64,000 bases of DNA from contig NC_021237.1 in the NCBI RefSeq assembly GCF_000397205.1, forward strand, positions 435,001-499,000, in the 5' to 3' direction. Below the pieces are notes generated by a model, which was not told where the DNA came from, searched no databases, and saw nothing but the letters and a program-made list of their open reading frames with translations. How positions within the stretch are numbered: the first letter of the stretch is position 1; each line of letters opens with the position of its first letter. Positions 56,699 through 64,000 of this stretch are shown here, piece after piece. The position numbers and the translations under genes are program-made. This DNA is from Pseudomonas protegens CHA0 (GTDB lineage: Bacteria; Pseudomonadota; Gammaproteobacteria; Pseudomonadales; Pseudomonadaceae).

Positions 56699-58303
56699 CT
56701 ATCGGCGAACGATCAGATACAAACCGACCGCAATCATGATGCCAGCAGGCCAGTGCCCCAGCTCATGCAATGGACCGCCGGCGGCCAGGACCGCGCCACC
56801 GCCCAGGTGGGCAGTGCCCAGCAGGCGCAGGAACCAGTCGTCCTTGCGCTTGTGCCAGGGCGCCGGCGGATCGGCGGCATGGGGCTGGGACATGCGCTCC
56901 AGCAGGTCGCGGGTCATGTTGGCCAGGTGCGGCAACTGTTCGATCTGGCTGTGGATGTTGCCGAGCACGGCCTTGGGGCTGACCCGTTCGCGCATCCAGC
57001 GTTCGAGGAAGGGTTGCGCGGTGTTCCACAGGTCCAGGTCCGGGTACAGCTGGCGGCCCAGGCCCTCGATGTTGAGCAGGGTCTTCTGCAGCAGCACCAG
57101 TTGCGGCTGCACTTCCATGTTGAAGCGCCGAGCGGTCTGGAACAGGCGCATCAGCACCTGGCCGAAGGAAATGTCCTTCAGCGGTTTTTCGAAGATCGGC
57201 TCGCACACGGTGCGGATCGCCGCCTCGAATTCGTTGAGCTTGGTTTCCGCCGGGACCCAGCCGGAATCAATGTGCAACTGGGCCACGCGGCGGTAGTCGC
57301 GCTTGAAGAAGGCAAACAGGTTGCGGGCCAGGTAGTCCTGGTCTTCCGGGGTCAGGCTGCCGACGATGCCGCAGTCGATGGCGATGTACTGCGGGCTCCA
57401 GGGCTGCACGGTGCTGACGAAGATGTTGCCCGGGTGCATGTCGGCGTGGAAGAAGCTGTCGCGGAACACCTGGGTGAAGAAGATCTCCACGCCACGCTCG
57501 GCGAGCATCTTCATGTCGGTACGCTGGTCGGCCAGGGTGGCCAGGTCGGTGACCTGAATGCCGTAGATGCGCTCCATCACCAGCACTTTGGGCCGGCACC
57601 AGTCCCAGTAGACCTGGGGTACATAGAGCAGCGGCGAGCCTTCGAAGTTGCGCTTGAGCTGGCTGGCGTTGGCCGCCTCGCGCAGCAGGTCGAGCTCGTC
57701 GTAGATGGTTTTCTCGTAGTCGCTGACCACGTCCACCGGGTGCAGCAGGCGCGCGTCGGCTGAGAGCTTTTCCGCGGCCCGGGCGAGGATGAACAGCCAC
57801 GCCAGGTCCTGGGCGATGATCGGCTTGAGCCCGGGGCGGATCACCTTGACCACCACTTCTTCGCCGGTCTTGAGCTTGGCGGCGTGCACCTGGGCCACCG
57901 ACGCCGACGCCAGGGGCTCGATGTCGAAGCGGCTGAACACGTCGCTGATCTTCTTGCCCAGCTGCGCTTCGATCAGGGCCACGGACTTTTGCGAGTCGAA
58001 CGGCGGCACCCGGTCCTGCAGCAGCATCAGCTCGTCGGCAATGTCTTCCGGCAGCAGGTCGCGGCGGGTCGAGAGGATCTGCCCGAACTTGATGAAGATC
58101 GGCCCCAGGTCCTGCAACGCCAGGCGCAGGCGTGCACCGCGGCTCAGGTCCAGCGGCTTGCGCGGGAACCAGCGCCAGGGCAGGGCGAAGCGCAGGGCCA
58201 GGAGGAACCAGGGCAGGGGCAGGTCGAACAGCAGGTCATCGAGGCGGTAGCGGATCACGACGCGCTGGATGCGCAACAGACGGCGGACGGCAAGCAGCTT
58301 CAT
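56699..58303 (-). CDS. ubiB: Ubiquinone biosynthesis atypical kinase UbiB
   Basis: The 534-residue protein-kinase-like ATPase of the UbiB/ADCK family supports coenzyme Q synthesis. The KxGQ motif is in [17 protein letters not shown], the Ala-rich nucleotide loop is [11 protein letters not shown], and [11 protein letters not shown] with [10 protein letters not shown] supplies the catalytic and metal sites. Two C-terminal hydrophobic helices (about 485-532) anchor it to the inner membrane. It overlaps ubiJ by 4 bp. Confidence 0.96.
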   Translation of the reverse strand: MKLLAVRRLLRIQRVVIRYRLDDLLFDLPLPWFLLALRFALPWRWFPRKPLDLSRGARLRLALQDLGPIFIKFGQILSTRRDLLPEDIADELMLLQDRVPPFDSQKSVALIEAQLGKKISDVFSRFDIEPLASASVAQVHAAKLKTGEEVVVKVIRPGLKPIIAQDLAWLFILARAAEKLSADARLLHPVDVVSDYEKTIYDELDLLREAANASQLKRNFEGSPLLYVPQVYWDWCRPKVLVMERIYGIQVTDLATLADQRTDMKMLAERGVEIFFTQVFRDSFFHADMHPGNIFVSTVQPWSPQYIAIDCGIVGSLTPEDQDYLARNLFAFFKRDYRRVAQLHIDSGWVPAETKLNEFEAAIRTVCEPIFEKPLKDISFGQVLMRLFQTARRFNMEVQPQLVLLQKTLLNIEGLGRQLYPDLDLWNTAQPFLERWMRERVSPKAVLGNIHSQIEQLPHLANMTRDLLERMSQPHAADPPAPWHKRKDDWFLRLLGTAHLGGGAVLAAGGPLHELGHWPAGIMIAVGLYLIVRR

Positions 58304-58923
58304 GCGTTATCGCTTGGGTCAAGGGATCGGGAAAGGCGCTCCAAGCGCGCCTCGAGACGTTCCAGGTCGAGTTTGGCCTGATCCAGCTCGCGAAAGCGCG
58401 CTTCGGCTTCACGCTGACCCACCAGGGTCCGCGATTCTTCGGCGAGGAATTCGGCGAGGTTCTGGTTGAGGCTGGCAAATCCTTGCTGATACCAGCGGGC
58501 GCGGCTGCGCACATGGCCACTGAACAGCTGGGTGGCCACGGGGCCCAGCCAGCGCGAGAGTTCGTATTCCCAGTCCAGCTCCAGGTCCTGAAGGGTTGCT
58601 GCCAGGTCCAGCAGCACGCCGCTATCGCCTTCCAGCTCCACTTCGGGGCCGTGCAGGACCGCGGTCTTGTCCTTGCTCAGGGCCAGGCGCAGCAGGCTCG
58701 AGGCCGGTGCGCGCAGGGTGCAGTCCGGGTCCGCGGCCCACTGGCTGGCGAGCATCAGGCCTTCATCGCTGGGCAGGATGAACAGCTGCAGCGCCGGGTT
58801 GCGGCATTCCACGGCGATCACCTTGCCATTGAGGTGCTGCAGGCGCGGCAGCGCCGTGCTGTCCAGACGCAGCACCCGATTGATGCCGGTCTCGACGCTG
58901 GCGAGCAGGCCGCTGAGCAACAT
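58300..58923 (-). CDS. ubiJ: Ubiquinone biosynthesis accessory factor UbiJ
   Basis: The 207-residue protein has an SCP2-like lipid-binding domain at the N-terminus ([20 protein letters not shown] through about 110) and a C-terminal coiled coil ([20 protein letters not shown]). It acts as a lipid-binding scaffold in the aerobic Ubi complex. Its start shares one base with the ubiE stop (TGATG). Confidence 0.93.
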   Translation of the reverse strand: MLLSGLLASVETGINRVLRLDSTALPRLQHLNGKVIAVECRNPALQLFILPSDEGLMLASQWAADPDCTLRAPASSLLRLALSKDKTAVLHGPEVELEGDSGVLLDLAATLQDLELDWEYELSRWLGPVATQLFSGHVRSRARWYQQGFASLNQNLAEFLAEESRTLVGQREAEARFRELDQAKLDLERLEARLERLSRSLDPSDNA

Positions 58924-59693
58924 CAGGGCTTGATGCCGCGGTGCAGGGCGACGATGCCTGCGGTCATGTTGTGATAGGTCACGCGGTCGAAGCCGGCCTC
59001 GACCATCATCGACTTCAGGGTTTCCTGGTTGGGGTGCATGCGGATCGATTCGGCCAGGTAGCGGTAGCTTTCCGAGTCGTTGGTGATCAGCTTACCGGCC
59101 AGGGGCATGAAGGCGAACGAGTAGGCGTCGTAGACCTTGGACATCAGCGCGTTGGTGGGCTTGGAGAACTCCAGCACCAGCAGGCGACCACCGGGCTTGA
59201 GCACCCGCAGCATGGAGCGCAGGGCGTCTTCCTTGTGGGTCACGTTGCGCAGGCCGAAGGCAATGGTCACGCAGTCGAAATGGTTGTCCGGGAACGGCAG
59301 TTTTTCCGCATCGGCCTGGACGAACTCGACGTTGCCGGCCACACCCAGGTCCAGAAGGCGGTCACGACCGACCTTGAGCATGGATTCGTTGATGTCGGCC
59401 AGTACCACTTGGCCGGTCGGGCCCACCAGGTGGGAGAAACGCTTGGTCAAGTCACCCGTGCCGCCGGCGATGTCCAGTACGCGATTGCCGGCGCGCACGC
59501 CGGACAGCTCGATCGTGAAGCGTTTCCACAGGCGGTGCATGCCACCGGACAGCACGTCGTTCATCAAGTCGTACTTGGCCGCTACCGAGTGGAACACCTC
59601 AGCGACTTTTTCCGCTTTCTGGCTTTCAGGAACATTCTTGAAGCCGAAGTGAGTGGTGGGTTCGGCATCGCTGCCTTTGCGCTGATCAGTCAT
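58923..59693 (-). CDS. ubiE: Ubiquinone/menaquinone C-methyltransferase
   Basis: With ATG 59693 the protein has 256 residues, the usual size. It methylates the quinone ring with SAM. Motif I is [15 protein letters not shown], and the COQ5/UbiE signatures are [18 protein letters not shown] and [17 protein letters not shown]. It is the first gene of ubiE-ubiJ-ubiB. The 155-bp region to 59848 holds its promoter and that of the divergent PHA-associated gene. Confidence 0.97.
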   Translation of the reverse strand: MTDQRKGSDAEPTTHFGFKNVPESQKAEKVAEVFHSVAAKYDLMNDVLSGGMHRLWKRFTIELSGVRAGNRVLDIAGGTGDLTKRFSHLVGPTGQVVLADINESMLKVGRDRLLDLGVAGNVEFVQADAEKLPFPDNHFDCVTIAFGLRNVTHKEDALRSMLRVLKPGGRLLVLEFSKPTNALMSKVYDAYSFAFMPLAGKLITNDSESYRYLAESIRMHPNQETLKSMMVEAGFDRVTYHNMTAGIVALHRGIKP

Positions 59694-59848
59694 ATCGCTG
59701 TCACCAAAAGAGAATGCGGGACATTCTAATGCCGGTGGCGGTCTTTGTCTTGGCAAGGCTGAATGTAAGATAGCGATCCGCCGGGACGTTTTGACGCACG
59801 CAGGGTCAAGATGCTTCAGGCAAGTCCCGAAACAGCAGGAGACCTTCA

Positions 59849-60124
59849 ATGGCCCGTATTAGTGTTGAACGTGCCCATGGCCTGGGCAAGCAGGCAGCCC
59901 GTGAAAAGGCCGACAAACTGGCGCAGAAACTCGCCGATCAATATGGCCTGGAGCCGCAGTGGGCAGGCGATACCCTGAACCTCAAGCGCTCGGGCGTCAA
60001 AGGCGCGGTGCATGTGGGTGAAGAGTCGATCCGCATCGACGTGGAACTGGGGATGTTGATGTCGGCCATGAGCGGCACCATCAAGTCGGAAATCGAAAAG
60101 GCTCTGGACAAGGCCCTGGTCTGA
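59849..60124 (+). CDS. Polyhydroxyalkanoic acid system family protein
   Basis: The 91-residue protein matches the PHA granule-region family: [20 protein letters not shown] at the N-terminus, then [20 protein letters not shown]. It is linked to PHA genes in pseudomonads; its exact role is not settled. AGGAG precedes ATG 59849. phaI follows after 123 bp. Confidence 0.88.
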   Translation: MARISVERAHGLGKQAAREKADKLAQKLADQYGLEPQWAGDTLNLKRSGVKGAVHVGEESIRIDVELGMLMSAMSGTIKSEIEKALDKALV

Positions 60125-60247
60125 ACCGGCTCCTACATGAATTCATGACAGTCGTTAGGGTGCCGATTCTAATTTTTCTCTCTAGGTTGTGCCTCAGGTC
60201 CTCCTTCCGAGGGCAGTTCCTCAAACCTTCTGCGCGTGAGGTGCACC

Positions 60248-60670
60248 ATGGCCAAAGTAATTCTGAAGAAAAAAGTTGATGCCCAATCGACTGCTCTGAG
60301 TGAAGTCAAATCCTATGCCCGCAAGATCTGGCTGGCAGGCCTGGGGGCCTACGCCAAAGTCGGTCAGGAAGGCAGCGAGTACTTCCAGGAGTTGATCAAG
60401 GCTGGTCAATCCGTTGAAAAGAAAGGCAAAAAAGTTGTCACTGAACAACTTGAAGCAGCCAACAGTCAGATAGATGGCGTTAAAGGGGATGTCAGCACTC
60501 TCAAAGGCAAAGTCGAAGTGCAGCTGGACAAGGTCGAGAAGGCTTTTGACACGCGCGTCGCCAGTGCCTTGAATCGTATCGGCATTCCGTCTAAACATGA
60601 CGTTGAGACACTCTCTGCTAAGCTCGATGAGCTGACGGCGTTGCTCGAACGTGTCGCGCGTAAACATTAA
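60248..60670 (+). CDS. phaI: Phasin PhaI
   Basis: The 140-residue phasin begins MAKVILKKKVDAQ. The helical phasin domain with SYARKIWLAGLGAYAKVGQEG is shared with PhaF next door, showing the two are paralogs. It coats medium-chain-length PHA granules and helps their size and distribution. The stop is 10 bp before phaF. Its expression is expected to depend on PhaD. Confidence 0.94.
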   Translation: MAKVILKKKVDAQSTALSEVKSYARKIWLAGLGAYAKVGQEGSEYFQELIKAGQSVEKKGKKVVTEQLEAANSQIDGVKGDVSTLKGKVEVQLDKVEKAFDTRVASALNRIGIPSKHDVETLSAKLDELTALLERVARKH

Positions 60671-60680
60671 GGAGAACGGG

Positions 60681-61553
60681 ATGGCTGGTAAAAAGAATAC
60701 TGAAAAAGAAGGCAGCTCGTGGATCGGGAAAGTCGAAGAGTACTCCCGTAAAATTTGGCTTGCTGGTTTAGGCGTGTACTCGAAAATCGACTCTGACGGC
60801 AGCAAGCTTTTCGAGACATTGGTCAAAGATGGTGAGAAAGCCGAGAAACTGACTAAGAGCGTAGTCGGCAAGAAAGTTGATGCGGCCAAAGATTCCGCAA
60901 CTTCGGCCAAGTCGCGTATCAGCGACGTCAAGGATCGCGCCCTGGGTAAGTGGGATGAACTGGAAGGCGCTTTCGACAAGCGCTTGAACAGCGCCATCTC
61001 GCGTCTGGGCGTGCCTAGCCGCAACGAAGTCAAGGCCCTGCACGACAAGGTCGATACCCTGACCAAGCAGATTGAAAAACTCACAGGTGCCAAGGTTGCG
61101 CCGGTTGCAGCCAAAACTGCAGCTGCCAAGCCTGCTGCAAAACCCGCAGCCAAGCCTCTGGCCAAGCCTGCCGCTAAGCCTGTCGCCAAGGCCGCCGCTA
61201 AACCCGCAGCCAAGCCGGCCGCGAAAACCGCAGCCGCCAAACCAGCGGCCAAACCGGCTGCCAAGCCTGTAGCGGCCAAGCCCGCTGCCAAGCCAGCAGC
61301 CAAGCCCGCGGCGAAAACCGCAGCGGCCAAGCCAGCGGCCAAACCGGCCGCCAAGCCTGCAGTGGCGAAAAAGCCTGTGGCCAAGAAGCCTGTGGCTGCC
61401 AAGCCAGCGGCCAAACCAGCAGCCAAGCCCGCTGTTGCGGCCAAGCCTGCAGCCCCGGCTCCGGCCAGCTCGGCGAACTCCGCCGCAGCCCCGAGCCCGG
61501 CTGCAACCCCGACTGCCGCGCCAGCTCCAGCGACGCCAAGCAGCCAGTCCTGA
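60681..61553 (+). CDS. phaF: Phasin PhaF with histone-like C-terminal tail
   Basis: From ATG 60681, after AAGGAG, the protein has 290 residues. Residues 1-135 form the phasin domain (YSRKIWLAGLGVYSKIDSDG). From about 140 to 265 the tail consists of AAKPA-type repeats rich in Lys, Ala and Pro, resembling histone H1. This region binds DNA non-specifically and ties granules to the nucleoid for even partition. Repeat number varies between strains. An intrinsic terminator follows. Confidence 0.95.
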   Translation: MAGKKNTEKEGSSWIGKVEEYSRKIWLAGLGVYSKIDSDGSKLFETLVKDGEKAEKLTKSVVGKKVDAAKDSATSAKSRISDVKDRALGKWDELEGAFDKRLNSAISRLGVPSRNEVKALHDKVDTLTKQIEKLTGAKVAPVAAKTAAAKPAAKPAAKPLAKPAAKPVAKAAAKPAAKPAAKTAAAKPAAKPAAKPVAAKPAAKPAAKPAAKTAAAKPAAKPAAKPAVAKKPVAKKPVAAKPAAKPAAKPAVAAKPAAPAPASSANSAAAPSPAATPTAAPAPATPSSQS

Positions 61554-61566
61554 TCGCATCAGGAAT

Positions 61567-61602
61567 AAAAAACGCCCGGCCTGGGAAGGCCGGGCGTTTT
61601 TT
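61567..61602. terminator. Bidirectional terminator between phaF and phaD
   Basis: A 12-bp stem (61571-61582 with 61587-61598) has a GGGA loop. A-runs on the left and T-runs on the right serve both the phaIF transcript and the convergent phaD transcript. Confidence 0.93.
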
Positions 61603-61613
61603 ATTGAGGCGTT

Positions 61614-62234
61614 CTAGCCCTGCTCATCCAGGTAGCGCAGCGCCATCTGTTCGGTGGCCATCTTTGCCGGCGGCAGCAGGTGTGGCGCCACCAGCATCAT
61701 GATCTGGTAGACCACCAGCCGAACTTCGCCTTCGCGATCGAGAATCCGCTGGTAATCCAGAGAGAACAGCAGGGTCATGGTGATCTGTTCCACCAGCTGC
61801 CCCAGGGCCTGGGTGCCGCTGACCAGTTGCCCCTGAGCCTTGAGCCGGGCCAGCAACGAGGCCAGGGTGCGTTTCAAGGCATTGAGCAGGTTGCGAATGC
61901 CCTTGGCCAGTTTTGGCAGGCGCCCGGCCAGGTTGGACAGGTCCTGAAATAGAAAGCGGTAGTGGGCCAGGCGCTCGACGATCAGGTGCAGGAACAGCCA
62001 GTAGTCTTCCGCCGCCAGCTGGACGTCGGACGGTGGGTCCAGCAATGGCGTCAGTTCGTTCTGAAAGCGCTCGAACAGGCCGAGCACCAGCGGCTCCTTG
62101 CCATGGAAGTGGTAGTAGAGGTTGCCGGGGCTGATCCCCATTTCATTGGCCACCTCCATGGTGGAGACATTGGGCTCGCCCTTTTGATTGAACAGTTGCA
62201 GGGCACATTCGAGTATCCGGTCGCGGGTCTTCAT
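61614..62234 (-). CDS. phaD: TetR-family PHA regulator PhaD
   Basis: ATG 62234 (MKTRDRILECALQLFNQKGE) gives 206 residues; the open frame upstream only runs through phaC2 on the wrong frame. The TetR helix-turn-helix is EVANEMGISPGNLYYHFHGKE. PhaD activates phaI and phaC1 promoters, probably with a fatty-acyl-CoA-derived effector. It is transcribed with phaC2 upstream of it (65-bp gap). Confidence 0.95.
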   Translation of the reverse strand: MKTRDRILECALQLFNQKGEPNVSTMEVANEMGISPGNLYYHFHGKEPLVLGLFERFQNELTPLLDPPSDVQLAAEDYWLFLHLIVERLAHYRFLFQDLSNLAGRLPKLAKGIRNLLNALKRTLASLLARLKAQGQLVSGTQALGQLVEQITMTLLFSLDYQRILDREGEVRLVVYQIMMLVAPHLLPPAKMATEQMALRYLDEQG

Positions 62235-62299
62235 CCTGACTTCTTGTCGGTCCATTGAAGGGGCACGGCTCCGGCGTGGAACCGTGGTGCAAAGTGTCT

Positions 62300-63982
62300 T
62301 CAGCGCACGCGCACGTAGGTGCCGGGCGCAGCCTCCATCGGCGGATAGTTCTGGTTGCCCAGGGTGGTGAGGGTTTCCCGCTGCGCCCCCGAACGCTCCT
62401 GGACCCAGGTCAGCCACTGGCTCCACCAGCTGCCGTCCACATGCTCGGCATCGTAGTACCAGGCCCGCGGGTCGCTGCTGAGCTTGCGGTTCTCCACGTA
62501 ATTGGCCTTGGGATTGCTCGGCGGGTTGAGGATGCTCTGCACGTGGCCGCTGTTGGACAGCACGAAGCGCCGTTCGCCGCCCAGCAGCAGGGTCGAGCGG
62601 TAGACCGCGTCCCAGGGCGTGATGTGGTCGTTGATCCCGGCCACGCTGAAGCTGTCCACCGTGACCTTCTGCAAGTCGATCGGCGTGCCGCAGACTTCCA
62701 GCCCGCCGACATGGCTCAGGGGGTTGTGCTTGAAGAAGTCCAGCAGATCGCCGTGCAGCGCGGCCGGCAACCGGGTGCTGTCGTTGTTCCAGTAGAGAAT
62801 GTCGAAGACCGGCGGCTCCTTGCCCAGCAGGTAGTTGTTGACCCAGTAGTTCCAGATCAGGTCGTTGGGGCGCATCCAGGCGAACACCTTGGCCATGTCG
62901 CGACCGTCCAGTACCCCTTGCTGATAGGAGCGACGCTTGGCCGCTTCGAGGGTCTTCTCGTCGGCGAACAGCGTTGCCGGGCTGTCCATCTGGCTGTCCA
63001 GCAGGCTCACCATGTAGGTCGCGCTGGATACCCGGCGCAGCTGGCGCTTGGCCTGCAGATGGCCTTGCAGGGCGGCGATGGTCAGCCCTCCGGCACAGGC
63101 TCCCACCAGGTTGACTTCGCGACTGCCGGTAATCGCCCGGGTGACGTTCAGCGCTTCTTCGGCCGCCTCGACGTAGGTCGACAGGCCCCACTCGCGGTGC
63201 CGCACATCCGGGTTGCGCCAGCTGACCATGAACACCTGCAGGCCGTTTTTCAGCGCGTACTGGACGAAGCTGTTGGTCGGGCTCAGGTCGAAAATGTAGT
63301 ACTTGTTGATTTGTGGCGGCACGATCAGCAGCGGCTTGGCGTACTGTTTTTCGCTCATGGGGCTGTACTGGATCAGCTCCAGCAATTCATTGCGAAACAC
63401 CACTGAGCCCGGGGTGACCGCCAGGTTCTTGCCCACCTCGAAAGCGTGCTTGGTTACCTGGCTGGGCAACCCGTTGTTGTGCAGCAGGTCATCCAGCAGG
63501 TTGCCGATGCCCCGCACCACGCTGTTGCCCCCGGTGTTGAAGATCTCCTTGAGGGCCAGGGGGTTGAGCAGGGTATTGGAAGGCGCAACGGCATCATTGA
63601 GCAGGGAAAAGGCAAAGTGTGCCCGGGCCCGGTCGTCTTCGCTCATGCCGCTGTCGTCGATCCAGTGGCGCACCTGCTTCTGCCAGCTCAGGTAGGCTTG
63701 CAGGCCGCGCCGGTAGAAGGGGTTGAGGCTCCAGGCCGGGTCGGCGAAGCGGTTGTCCTTGGGGTTGGTCTTGTGCAGGGTTTCCCCCAGCAGCACACGC
63801 CCCAGCTGGCCGCCCAGGGCCAGGGTATGCCGGGCACTGTGCAACGGATTGCGCAGGCTGTGGGCCGCCAGGCTGCGCAAGGTGGAGAACAGGTCCCGGC
63901 CGCGCAGGCCGGTGATCGCGCTCTGCGCATTGATATACGCGGCGGGTGACGGCAATGAGCCCGTCGCAGGTTTGTCTTGCAT
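62300..63982 (-). CDS. phaC2: Class II PHA synthase 2
   Basis: The 560-residue synthase polymerises (R)-3-hydroxyacyl-CoA into medium-chain-length PHA. The lipase-like box GACAGG holds the catalytic Cys. Asp and His of the triad are in GINDHITPWDAV and NSGHVQS. It resembles PhaC2 more than PhaC1 by its N-terminus (KPATGSLPSPAAYINAQSAI). ATG 63982 follows AAGGAG near the right edge. phaZ and phaC1 would be expected just beyond the window. Confidence 0.96.
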   Translation of the reverse strand: MQDKPATGSLPSPAAYINAQSAITGLRGRDLFSTLRSLAAHSLRNPLHSARHTLALGGQLGRVLLGETLHKTNPKDNRFADPAWSLNPFYRRGLQAYLSWQKQVRHWIDDSGMSEDDRARAHFAFSLLNDAVAPSNTLLNPLALKEIFNTGGNSVVRGIGNLLDDLLHNNGLPSQVTKHAFEVGKNLAVTPGSVVFRNELLELIQYSPMSEKQYAKPLLIVPPQINKYYIFDLSPTNSFVQYALKNGLQVFMVSWRNPDVRHREWGLSTYVEAAEEALNVTRAITGSREVNLVGACAGGLTIAALQGHLQAKRQLRRVSSATYMVSLLDSQMDSPATLFADEKTLEAAKRRSYQQGVLDGRDMAKVFAWMRPNDLIWNYWVNNYLLGKEPPVFDILYWNNDSTRLPAALHGDLLDFFKHNPLSHVGGLEVCGTPIDLQKVTVDSFSVAGINDHITPWDAVYRSTLLLGGERRFVLSNSGHVQSILNPPSNPKANYVENRKLSSDPRAWYYDAEHVDGSWWSQWLTWVQERSGAQRETLTTLGNQNYPPMEAAPGTYVRVR

Positions 63983-64000
63983 GAGTCAACACTCCTTCGT

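Noticed and set aside
62235..63191. Long upstream extension of the phaD frame
   Set aside because: It reads phaC2 in the wrong frame. The TetR domain starts cleanly at MKTRDRILECALQLF (62234).

Overview
The window is a GC-rich Pseudomonas chromosome segment, most like the P. fluorescens/P. protegens group. Four things point there: the block hutFCD-hutU-permease-hutXWV-hutH1-hutH2-permease-hutIG, the order pip-dtd-opgG-opgH-amino-acid ABC-HBM chemoreceptor-rsmE-tatCBA-hisEI-ubiBJE-pha, the medium-chain-length PHA genes, and many REP/REPIN-type repeats with a GTAGGAGC core. I see no rRNA, tRNA, CRISPR, prophage or insertion sequence. Almost everything is core or conserved accessory metabolism.

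Layout. 1-6.2 kb: the 3' end of ada, then a small catabolic module (MHS transporter, LysR regulator, long AidB-like acyl-CoA dehydrogenase, class III CoA-transferase) whose substrate I cannot name. 6.2-12.7 kb: a DUF4124 protein, exported chorismate mutase, glnA with a recognisable NtrC/sigma-54 control region, thiI and typA. 12.7-26.2 kb: a cloverleaf-like intergenic element, a YkgJ-type cysteine-cluster protein, glgP, the DUF2339/DUF3999 pair, fbp, a DUF924 protein, a dCACHE amino-acid-type chemoreceptor, and two lipoproteins. 26.2-42.3 kb: a complete histidine utilisation locus. 42.5-51.5 kb: pip-dtd, osmoregulated periplasmic glucan synthesis (opgGH) and a polar amino acid ABC transporter. 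51.6-59.7 kb: an HBM-type chemoreceptor, rsmE, tatABC, hisI/hisE and ubiE-ubiJ-ubiB. 59.8-64 kb: PHA granule genes (phaI, phaF, phaD, phaC2), continuing off the right edge.

How the genes work together. The hut locus has three uptake systems (NCS1 permease, HutXWV ABC transporter, APC permease) feeding histidase, urocanase, imidazolonepropionase, and the HutF/HutG route to glutamate. HutC operators lie in the hutF-hutC gap and over the predicted start of the hutU sigma-54 promoter. Matches to the Hfq/Crc CA motif AANAAYAA sit in front of the APC permease gene, hutF and the unrelated MHS transporter gene, which suggests that uptake and entry steps are under catabolite repression. glnA carries a sigma-54 promoter with two NtrC-like sites at about the distances known from enteric glnAp2.

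Most notable observations: the HutH paralog upstream of the true histidase precisely lacks the Ala-Ser-Gly that forms the MIO cofactor; a cloverleaf-like structured element lies between typA and the cysteine-cluster gene; the opgG leader has a possible attenuator; and OpgG has an 84-residue Lys/Ala-rich insertion before its last strand. I found no clear evidence of a wholly new multi-gene system. The module at 0.7-6.2 kb and the DUF2339/DUF3999 pair are the least understood.
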